Assembly (NCBI GenBank): GCA_964493125.1
Contig: CAZBMS010000051.1
Location: 1 to 10,066, forward strand
Direction: 5' to 3'
Source of the DNA: QGNO01 sp964493125
Lineage (GTDB): Bacteria > Chloroflexota > Dehalococcoidia > Lucifugimonadales > QGNO01
Length of the DNA stretch: 10,066 bases
A program made the translations under genes and the position numbers. Below are positions 1-6,165 of this stretch, piece after piece (the stretch's first letter is position 1; every line of letters starts with the position of its first letter). The notes under the pieces were generated by a model. The model worked only from the letters and a program-made list of their open reading frames with translations, ran no database searches and was not told the origin of the DNA.

Positions 1-84
1 TCGTTCAATAATTTCTGTTAGTTTTAAAGATAGTTCTTGTGTAGCCTCAAACCTAATGCTGCGAAATTTTATACTCCCAAGCAC
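1..84 (-). CDS. Possible 5' end of a hypothetical gene, cut by the window edge
   Basis: An open frame on the minus strand begins with GTG at 84-82 and stays open to base 1 (28 codons). An in-frame TGA at 105-103 lies just upstream, so GTG is the only ordinary start in this stretch. The peptide begins V/M-LGSIKFRSIRFEATQELS and looks protein-like: mixed charged and hydrophobic, with a helix-like tail ending KLTEIIER. It would follow the MFS gene by 26 nt on the same strand, which fits an operon. There is no strong Shine-Dalgarno sequence, and 28 codons without a stop can easily occur by chance. The opposite strand is also open here (2-124), but its serine-rich product looks like an antisense shadow. 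No family is recognised. Confidence 0.3.
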   Translation of the reverse strand, partial: MLGSIKFRSIRFEATQELSLKLTEIIER

Positions 85-110
85 AAATGCTTTCTGCTTT
101 GCTCAAGCTT
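1..110. other. Region beyond the MFS operon; no clear terminator
   Basis: Downstream of the last MFS stop (read on the minus strand) the best hairpin is AAGCA-N4-TGCTT at 79-92. It has five base pairs and is not followed by a T-run in the direction of transcription, so it is not a convincing intrinsic terminator. The absence of one fits the idea that the transcript continues into the possible gene at 84-1. Confidence 0.4.
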
Positions 111-1406
111 CTATGGGGCTATAACACTGACATTTGATAACGGCTTTTGTGGCTTACGTAAGAATAGTATTACTGTGAAACCAGCTATTACAGAAAAGAT
201 CGCCGTTCCCAAGAGAAAGAGAGAGTAGGATTCTGTGGTGTCAAACACCCAACCTGCTAAAACGGTAGTGCCCATCCCGATTATTCCCAAGCTGTTTAAA
301 ATGCCTCTTAGTCTTGCGAACGACTTTCGCCCAAAGTATTCACCTATAATCGAGTAGTTAGGTGGTGCAACGTTTGCCCCAAATGCGAACATTACCATGA
401 AGACATAAACGCCCCAAGGTTCGTCGATTAAAATTAGTACCAAGAAACTGCCGCCTAATATAAAGTGAGCGAGTATTAATATTGCTTTCTTGCTCCATCG
501 GTCTCCTAGCCAACCTACTGCTAGAATCATTGGAGTTGCTATCAATTGGGTTAGTCCTACCATGAAAGCAGCGCCAGTTTCTGTAATGTCCTTCCATACG
601 AATATAGGAATAAAGTGCACTTGGAAGACTCCGTTGTTCGAAGTTCTTACTGTGGTTGTCAAAGCCAAAATCCACCAAGCGGGAGTACGCATTGCTTCTT
701 TAAATTCGAAGTCTTGACTGCTGTTGGTATTTGGTGCAGTGTTTGAAGAACTTGCATTAATTTCCGATTGGTGTTTGGTTTCAAAACTATCCCCATCCGG
801 TAGTAATCCTATCGATTCAGGCGATCGCTTGATGAAATACGTAAGCGGGAGTGCGGTCACTAGGACAAATATCCCGGTCAAAATGGCACTTGTGCGCCAT
901 CCCCATAAACCTACAAGCACACCCAATAGTGGAGTAAGCATTGCTGGACCAAGCCTTACTGATGAAGAAAAGATGCTCATGGCCCTAGTTCTGTACCTTA
1001 TGAACCATATGTTAGCAACGGCATGCATAACTTGCAGGTATCCCATTTGAAATCCGAGTGCTACCAATCCGGTGTAAACTAGTAAGAATCCAAGAGTTGT
1101 ATTAACCTGCGCCAGTGCAAGCATTCCTATGCCTGATAGCAAAATTCCTATAACTACAGGAATCCTAGGACCTTGTTTATCAATGAGCCATCCAACTAGC
1201 GGGCCCTCTATTCCACCTTCGATACGAGCTAGGGAAAATACGAAGGATAGTGCGGCTCTTCCGAGTTCCAGCTCCCTTTGTAATGGCAAGAAGAAGACTG
1301 AAACCACTGGTGAGTGCACAGATCCTATCGTTGTTATAGCCGAACCCGCGGCCAATACTTTCCAACCATAGAAAACGCTTTTCTTTTTTTCCTTTGGTGA
1401 TGTCAT
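111..1406 (-). CDS. MFS transporter, MCT/OFA-like (paralog 2 of the tandem pair)
   Basis: A 431-aa integral inner-membrane protein of the major facilitator superfamily, the usual length for a 12-helix secondary transporter. The N-terminus reads FYGWKVLAAG (residues 12-21), a start common in the monocarboxylate / oxalate-formate antiporter branch. The family loop motif A between helices 2 and 3 is GWLIDKQGPR (72-81), and its degenerate copy in the second half is GWLGDRWSKK (298-307). A hydrophilic Ser/Asn-rich linker (about 203-237) separates the two six-helix halves. GEYFGR followed by FARLRG (355-368) is shared with the neighbouring paralog. The substrate is not readable; small organic acids would fit the branch, but this is inference. 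The ATG start lies 9 nt after the stop of the upstream MFS gene and has only a weak Shine-Dalgarno (AGG within TAGGCTC overlapping that stop), so translation may be coupled. The gene ends with TAG at 113-111, and no convincing terminator follows. Confidence 0.9.
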   Translation of the reverse strand: MTSPKEKKKSVFYGWKVLAAGSAITTIGSVHSPVVSVFFLPLQRELELGRAALSFVFSLARIEGGIEGPLVGWLIDKQGPRIPVVIGILLSGIGMLALAQVNTTLGFLLVYTGLVALGFQMGYLQVMHAVANIWFIRYRTRAMSIFSSSVRLGPAMLTPLLGVLVGLWGWRTSAILTGIFVLVTALPLTYFIKRSPESIGLLPDGDSFETKHQSEINASSSNTAPNTNSSQDFEFKEAMRTPAWWILALTTTVRTSNNGVFQVHFIPIFVWKDITETGAAFMVGLTQLIATPMILAVGWLGDRWSKKAILILAHFILGGSFLVLILIDEPWGVYVFMVMFAFGANVAPPNYSIIGEYFGRKSFARLRGILNSLGIIGMGTTVLAGWVFDTTESYSLFLLGTAIFSVIAGFTVILFLRKPQKPLSNVSVIAP

Positions 1407-1415
1407 TAGAAGAGC

Positions 1416-2723
1416 CTAGCGTTGACCATCGTGATTGTCGACTAGGAAAGTATGCCGTTGTGGATTTCTCATTAGTAATAGCAACAATGCCGCTGCTGCC
1501 GCAAGTCCGCTGAATGTCATTAATACTACGCTGTAGCTATCAGTTTTATCGAATATCCAGCCAGCGTATACGGGCGTTAATCCACCTATAACGCCTATAG
1601 TACCTAAAGCGCCTCTTAGTCTGGCAAACACTGTTCTCCCGAAATATTCGCCGAGTATCGAATAATTTACTGGTGAGACGTTGCCTCCGAATGCGAAAAG
1701 CACAACGAATGCATATAGGCCCAATAGGCTGTCGCTTACCACTAAAACTAAGAATCCCGTTGCTAATGATACTTGCGCAACCAGCAAAATGGCCTTCTTG
1801 CTCATTTTGTCTCCTAGCCAACCTAGAACCAAAATCATAGGTACCGCTATGCCAGCGGTAAGTCCAACTATATTCGCTCCCATCTGTTCCCCCATTCCTT
1901 TCCACACAAAAATTGGTATTGCGTGGACTCCGAGGGCACTCTGGGTAGATAGTCTTACTGTAGTGCTAAATGCAAGTATCCAGAAAGAGGTAGTTTTGAG
2001 TGAGTCTTTGAATCCCATATTAAATGGTACATGAGTTTCCGAAACGGATGCGGTGTTTTTTGGATTGGATGGTTTTGCAGGTTCATCTAGATCTTTTATG
2101 CCGTCTGGAAGGAGTCCCATTGATTCGGGAGACCGCTTTATAAGTATTGAAAGAGGGAGAGCGGTTAATAGTACTAATGCGCCTAGAGTTATAGAGGCTG
2201 AGCGCCACCCATTAGCTGCGACCATGAGTGCTACTATTGGGGTGAAAATTGCCCATCCGACCCTGAAAGATGATGAATATACTGACATGGCGCGGGTACG
2301 ATATTTGATGAACCAAAGGTTAGCGACCGCATGCATACATTGCAGGAATCCCATTTGGAATCCTAGACTTACCATGGTTAGGTATACGATTACGAAGTAG
2401 GGATAGCTGTTGACCTGGGCAAGCACTAGAAGACCAGTGCCACCCAAAGCTGCTCCTATGATTATTGGCAACCTGGGTCCCCATTTGTCTATCATCCAAC
2501 CCGCCATTGGGCCTTCTAATCCGCCTTCAAATCGGGCCAATGTAAATACAAGGGAGAGTGCTGCGCTGCTCAACCTCAGCTCTCTCTGGATCGGTAGAAA
2601 AAACACACTCGTAACTGAGGTTTGAAGTGATCCGATGGTTACAATTACTGCTCCTATTCCGAGTAACCACCAGCCATAGAAAATGCCCAAAGGACCTTGC
2701 TTTATAGGTGTACTAGCTTTCAT
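1416..2723 (-). CDS. MFS transporter, MCT/OFA-like (paralog 1, first gene of the minus-strand operon)
   Basis: A 435-aa, 12-helix major facilitator transporter of the inner membrane. FYGWWLLGIG (15-24) opens helix 1. Motif A is GWMIDKWGPR (75-84), and its second-half counterpart is GWLGDKMSKK (301-310). The segment GFQMGFLQCMHAVANLWF (121-138), the end-of-half motif RSPESMGLLPDG (197-208) and GEYFGR...FARLRG (358-371) recur almost unchanged in the downstream gene, so the two are paralogs. A charged, proline-rich linker (about 209-236) joins the halves. The ATG start is well fixed: an in-frame TAG directly abuts it (2726-2724), and a GGAGAA ribosome site lies about 10 nt upstream. The gene faces away from the ABC operon across a 184-bp gap and probably begins a transcript that includes the next MFS gene. 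The pair may have overlapping or sequential substrates, or one may have diverged in specificity; the sequence cannot decide this. The two copies may also be recent enough to confuse automated assignment. Confidence 0.9.
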   Translation of the reverse strand: MKASTPIKQGPLGIFYGWWLLGIGAVIVTIGSLQTSVTSVFFLPIQRELRLSSAALSLVFTLARFEGGLEGPMAGWMIDKWGPRLPIIIGAALGGTGLLVLAQVNSYPYFVIVYLTMVSLGFQMGFLQCMHAVANLWFIKYRTRAMSVYSSSFRVGWAIFTPIVALMVAANGWRSASITLGALVLLTALPLSILIKRSPESMGLLPDGIKDLDEPAKPSNPKNTASVSETHVPFNMGFKDSLKTTSFWILAFSTTVRLSTQSALGVHAIPIFVWKGMGEQMGANIVGLTAGIAVPMILVLGWLGDKMSKKAILLVAQVSLATGFLVLVVSDSLLGLYAFVVLFAFGGNVSPVNYSILGEYFGRTVFARLRGALGTIGVIGGLTPVYAGWIFDKTDSYSVVLMTFSGLAAAAALLLLLMRNPQRHTFLVDNHDGQR

Positions 2724-2733
2724 CTAATATGTG

Positions 2734-2740
2734 TTCTCCA
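2734..2740 (-). promoter_or_regulatory. Ribosome binding site of the first MFS gene
   Basis: The minus strand reads TGGAGAA, with ten bases between it and the ATG at 2723-2721. An in-frame TAG sits directly before that ATG, so no longer N-terminus is possible from this frame. The site and the stop together fix the start. Confidence 0.7.
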
Positions 2741-2796
2741 TAACGGGGACACGCTAGATTTTGGGAAGAATCTCCAAGATCAACTTAATTTCTTCA

Positions 2797-2825
2797 TTGA
2801 ATAAGAAGCAGTATATCCGTAAGAT
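2797..2825 (+). promoter_or_regulatory. Candidate sigma70-like promoter of the ABC operon
   Basis: TTGAAT (2797-2802) and TAAGAT (2820-2825) are separated by exactly 17 bases. Each hexamer matches the consensus at four of six positions. Transcription would start near 2832 and give a leader of about 75 nt before the TTG start at 2908. The match is modest and could be chance in an A+T-rich spacer. It was chosen by spacing and position only. Confidence 0.3.
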
Positions 2826-2868
2826 TCAGCAGTGTCACGGTAGCTTTAACTACTTTTCGGCCAAATTC

Positions 2869-2889
2869 ACTGATTGTAAATAGATCAGT
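2869..2889. repeat. Short inverted repeat ACTGAT-N9-ATCAGT upstream of permease 1
   Basis: Two perfect 6-base arms (2869-2874 and 2884-2889) flank a 9-base A+T-rich spacer, TGTAAATAG. The right arm ends 4 bases before the ribosome binding site (2894-2900). It could be a repressor half-site pair or a small hairpin in the mRNA leader affecting access to the ribosome site. A dyad of this size is expected by chance with fair probability in a 184-bp region, so the call is tentative. Confidence 0.3.
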
Positions 2890-2893
2890 TATT

Positions 2894-2900
2894 AAGGTGG
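2894..2900 (+). promoter_or_regulatory. Ribosome binding site supporting the TTG start of permease 1
   Basis: AAGGTGG lies 7 bases before TTG at 2908-2910. It decides the start: beginning at TTG keeps the short basic amphipathic N-terminal stretch (residues 1-17, RLALWLFARRARR) that normally precedes the first helix of FtsX-type permeases. The next methionine (residue 18) would remove it. Confidence 0.75.
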
Positions 2901-2907
2901 TTATACA

Positions 2908-5900
2908 TTGACAGTTCGATTAGCCTTGTGGCTTTTTGCCCGAAGAGCAAGGCGTTCTATGTTATCGATGCTAGGAATTTCCCTGGCTGTTTTGTTATTG
3001 ATAACGACTATTTTTGTGACACTTTTCTTTTTGACCAATTTGACACAAGCTGGATTCTCTCACTTATTGAAAGAGCATTCGGACGATTCTTATGTGGTAA
3101 GTATAGTTGTTCCAAATAGACCCATTGGAGTTCGTGATTACGTAAAGCTCGACTCCTTCGTTAAAGAAGCAACTCATCAGGCGCTGTTAGGATCACAAAT
3201 TCCATATAGAACTTTGAGGAAAGGAATGACACAGAGCCTTCCTTACGTTGATGAACCTGGAGATAAGGTTAGTTCTATTAACAATTCTTTGGTTTCGTTT
3301 GTTTTCCAAGAACGTTTTACTGAATTTGCGGATCTCGTTACTGGGCGTTGGCCTAGTAAAACGGATGACTCAAAGGAGAAAGTGCTTCTTGTTGAAGGAG
3401 TTGTAGGAGTTTCCGCTTTTGAAGATTTGGGATGGACGTTGGGCAAAACTGTTTATGTGAGTCCTTTTCCTTCCGAACCTGAAGCAGTCATTGAATTGGT
3501 AATCGTTGGTGTAGTTCAGCCCAGGGATGAGTCATCTTGGTTTTGGTCCGATGGTGTATCAAAGTTCGATCTGATCGAAGTGGGTGGTTCAGAGAAAGTA
3601 ACAGTATTTACCGATAAGGAGGTTTTCTTTGACAAGATAGCAAAACGATACCCGATTTTCTTGGGAGGGTTTTGGTGGAATCTATTACTAGACTCTGATG
3701 AAACTTCTTATGCTAATGCATCTTCGCTTGTGCCTTCGGTAACAGATATCGAGATTGAATTAAGTAAGAATTACCCTTCTTCATACGTCATAAGTATGTT
3801 GGGTAACATTCTTTCTGATTACCAGACCAAATTATCCTCAATGAAAGTACCATATTTTATATACATATCATTGCTCGCTGTTGTAATGATTGCATTTGTT
3901 TCGATCGTATCTGGCGCCCTAGCGTTCGAATGGATCTCAAGGGAGCTAATGCTTCTAAAGGCGAGAGGAATGAGTTTGATAGGCACAGGGATATCGATCT
4001 CGGTAATTAAGGGATCAATGATTGTTATGCCAGGGATCATAATAGGTCCAGTCCTTGCTTTGTTAGCTAATGGTATTTTGAGCTCTGGCAACAGTGAGAT
4101 AAGTTCTTTGTCTATATCTACTTTCGTTCTGTCTGTTGTTGTAGGTGTCTTATTGGTTGCTTCCTATGTAGTTGTTTACCTGTCTGTGTCTGCGAAGATT
4201 GTTAATAGAAATTCCACTAATGAGGCACGTTTGTATGCTGCGGTTGCAAAGGGATTTGATCTTATAGTTATATTCCTCGCTTTTTTTGCATGGTGGCAAC
4301 TTGGAAAGGAAGGGACTTTTATTCAAGATGCCAATGGTGTTGATGGAGGCACTTTGCAGGTGTTAGCACTTTTAGCTCCATCATTAATCATGGTTGCGTT
4401 GGGAATAATCGTTATACGGGCTTTGCCGGTTGTATTCCTGGCTGGCAAGCTCTTTACGAAGTCTTGGACTCCGCTTTGGGTCTCGATAACTCAACAGAGA
4501 CTTATAGAGGATTATAAAAGATACAGGTCGGTAGTTTTAACTTTGATAATTATCACGGCCTTTGGGTTTTTTGCTGCGACAGTTCCAAGCACGGTAATCA
4601 CAGGATATTTCGATCAAGCGAAGTTCTCCTTAGGAGCTGAAGCGGTCGTCAAAATGCCGGCTGGAAAGCATTTTGAGTCTTCGCCCACTGTCGCTAAACT
4701 TGAAGATAGCTATTTAGTCCAATCAGCTTCACCTGTTTACAGGACTCAAGTGATAGGGGGAAGTCAATCGGACGGGGTCAGTTATTTGTTATTGGGTATC
4801 GATTCAGAAAAGATGGCTGACGTATCTTGGTTTCGTGAGAGTTTTTCTGAGGAAAAGTCATTGTCACAGATCGCAAAATCAATCTCAGGAAAATCGCCAA
4901 TTTTTAGTGGCGTTACTTTGCCAGCAAATGCAGAAAAAATCGGTCTATGGGTTCGCTCCGAAAGACCTTTCCCAAACTACAATATCTGGTTACTTTTCAG
5001 CGACGATAGTGGCAAATACGAAACTATCAAGCTGGGTGGTATAAATGACGTCGGTTGGATTTATAAAGATGTTGACATTAGTGGGTTATTGCCAGCAAAT
5101 GGATCCCTGACACTGGTTGGAATTTACCTTTCAGGCGGCTATTTTTTGGGCTACGGGGGTGGTTCTATACAACTAGATGACATTTCCATTTCAAGCCATG
5201 GTGATACGACTGTATTGGAAGATTTTGAGTCTGATGTTGGGTGGAGCATTTTCCCTAGATTGGGCCTGATACAGGATGAGATGTTCTATGACACTCACGA
5301 TCCCAAGTCAGGGAAAAGGAGTTTGCGATATGTATGGACAGATCCATTAACCACAACGATTGGAGGAGTATTTGCATCTCCAGTTCCAATGCCTATTCCA
5401 GCTATCGGGGGACCTAGTTTTAGTGAGAATCAGCGCATAGTGGTTCGCTTAGATGGTCAACCTTTGGAGTTTGAGATAAAGACTCTGGTGAGTGATTTCC
5501 CGACGTTATATCCTACGGATGGCCGTTTTATAGTAGCTGATTTTGGACATCTGACTTCATATATAGATTTGCTTCCTCAAATACGTGTGATTAAAGCAAG
5601 CGAACTGTGGCTAGATTTGTCTAGTGAACCAAACATAAATGAAATCGGTAAGCTTATAGATGACACTACCCCGGCTGGAATATTGCACCTGCAAAGAGAA
5701 TTGGTATACCAAGAGACCTCTGACCCACTCAAAGTTGAGGTTTGGACTAGGCTGCATTTGATTTCACTGGTTGTAATAGGCTCGATATTAGTCATTCTCT
5801 TTTGTGTTTGGGGGGGGCGAGAGGCTAAACGAGTGCGGGAGGATTTAACAGGATTTCAGTTAATGGGAATGTCAAAACTCCAAATCATTATGTCCGTAAC

Positions 5901-6165
5901 TCTGAAAAATATAGTCTTACTAGTCATTTCTATTTCGACCGGTATTCTAATAGGAATTTACGTAACTATGTGGTTGCTCCAATTCATGGATGCGAATTTC
6001 GGGAACACGCTTGTCGTCCCGTCTTTGGAAGTGACTTTCAACCCCATAATTTTCGCGATAGTCCTCCTTGAAATATTTGGAGCAGTAACCTTTGCAGGTT
6101 TGTTAGCGGTCTCAGTTGGCAGAAAGTTAGAGATGAGGACGCTTCTGAGGGTCGAAGGGAAGTGA
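2908..6165 (+). CDS. ABC transporter permease 1, double FtsX-type, with large outside domains
   Basis: A 1085-aa membrane protein with two FtsX-type modules, much longer than MacB (about 650 aa), BceB (about 650) or YbbP (about 800). Predicted helices by eye: 18-44, 316-340, 365-390, 404-427, 449-464, 484-508, 540-560, 947-968, 1000-1025 and 1045-1070. Outside domain 1 spans about 45-312 and resembles the MacB periplasmic core region. Outside domain 2 spans about 562-945. Each FtsX module has the cytoplasmic coupling segment after its first helix: ELMLLKARGMS (346-356) and LTGFQLMGMSKLQ (980-992). WWQL at 462-465 follows helix 5, and WTPLWV (520-525) precedes helix 7. Residues 671-762 form a beta-rich module (GLWV, DDSGKY, GW, LSG, ending LDD) of jelly-roll appearance, followed at 770-809 by another sandwich-like start (EDFES, SGKRSLRY). 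It starts with TTG after a good ribosome site and overlaps permease 2 by 4 nt, implying coupled, roughly equal production. The likely role is the transmembrane part of a mechanotransmission ABC system; the substrate is unknown. Confidence 0.92.
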   Translation: MTVRLALWLFARRARRSMLSMLGISLAVLLLITTIFVTLFFLTNLTQAGFSHLLKEHSDDSYVVSIVVPNRPIGVRDYVKLDSFVKEATHQALLGSQIPYRTLRKGMTQSLPYVDEPGDKVSSINNSLVSFVFQERFTEFADLVTGRWPSKTDDSKEKVLLVEGVVGVSAFEDLGWTLGKTVYVSPFPSEPEAVIELVIVGVVQPRDESSWFWSDGVSKFDLIEVGGSEKVTVFTDKEVFFDKIAKRYPIFLGGFWWNLLLDSDETSYANASSLVPSVTDIEIELSKNYPSSYVISMLGNILSDYQTKLSSMKVPYFIYISLLAVVMIAFVSIVSGALAFEWISRELMLLKARGMSLIGTGISISVIKGSMIVMPGIIIGPVLALLANGILSSGNSEISSLSISTFVLSVVVGVLLVASYVVVYLSVSAKIVNRNSTNEARLYAAVAKGFDLIVIFLAFFAWWQLGKEGTFIQDANGVDGGTLQVLALLAPSLIMVALGIIVIRALPVVFLAGKLFTKSWTPLWVSITQQRLIEDYKRYRSVVLTLIIITAFGFFAATVPSTVITGYFDQAKFSLGAEAVVKMPAGKHFESSPTVAKLEDSYLVQSASPVYRTQVIGGSQSDGVSYLLLGIDSEKMADVSWFRESFSEEKSLSQIAKSISGKSPIFSGVTLPANAEKIGLWVRSERPFPNYNIWLLFSDDSGKYETIKLGGINDVGWIYKDVDISGLLPANGSLTLVGIYLSGGYFLGYGGGSIQLDDISISSHGDTTVLEDFESDVGWSIFPRLGLIQDEMFYDTHDPKSGKRSLRYVWTDPLTTTIGGVFASPVPMPIPAIGGPSFSENQRIVVRLDGQPLEFEIKTLVSDFPTLYPTDGRFIVADFGHLTSYIDLLPQIRVIKASELWLDLSSEPNINEIGKLIDDTTPAGILHLQRELVYQETSDPLKVEVWTRLHLISLVVIGSILVILFCVWGGREAKRVREDLTGFQLMGMSKLQIIMSVTLKNIVLLVISISTGILIGIYVTMWLLQFMDANFGNTLVVPSLEVTFNPIIFAIVLLEIFGAVTFAGLLAVSVGRKLEMRTLLRVEGK
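5810..5817 (+). repeat. Eight-G homopolymer inside permease 1
   Basis: A run of eight G residues encodes part of Trp-Gly-Gly (residues 968-970) at the cytoplasmic end of helix 8. A one-base slip would frameshift the protein and remove its last two helices. The frame as given is intact. Confidence 0.9.

Larger units (their letters stand above)
2724..2907. other. Divergent intergenic region between the MFS and ABC operons
   Basis: This is the only non-coding stretch of note in the window. It must hold the promoters of two oppositely directed operons, and it contains a ribosome binding site at each end. No open frame with protein character was seen in it. A candidate plus-strand promoter and one short dyad are listed separately. 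I could not find a credible minus-strand -35/-10 pair. Confidence 0.75.

Noticed and set aside
79..92. Hairpin AAGCA-CAAA-TGCTT as terminator of the MFS operon
   Set aside because: Only five base pairs and no T-run follows on the minus strand, so an intrinsic terminator is not supported.
2..124. Plus-strand open frame of 40 codons reading in from the left edge, ending at TAA 122-124
   Set aside because: Its serine-rich, low-quality composition looks like the antisense shadow of the minus-strand frame at 84-1, and it would run into the end of the MFS gene.
2724..2741. Five-codon leader ORF (ATG GAG AAC ACA TAT TAG) ending right against the MFS start
   Set aside because: It has no ribosome site of its own, and its GAG simply is part of the GGAGAA ribosome site of the MFS gene. 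It is more likely chance.
2790..2807. Inverted repeat TTCTT-N8-AAGAA in the intergenic region
   Set aside because: Five-base A+T-rich arms of this kind are expected by chance, and it overlaps the candidate -35 without good symmetry around it.
3819..4091. Minus-strand open frame inside permease 1 (and similar ones inside the other large genes)
   Set aside because: These lie antisense to strongly supported coding sequence, have shadow-like composition and show no ribosome sites.
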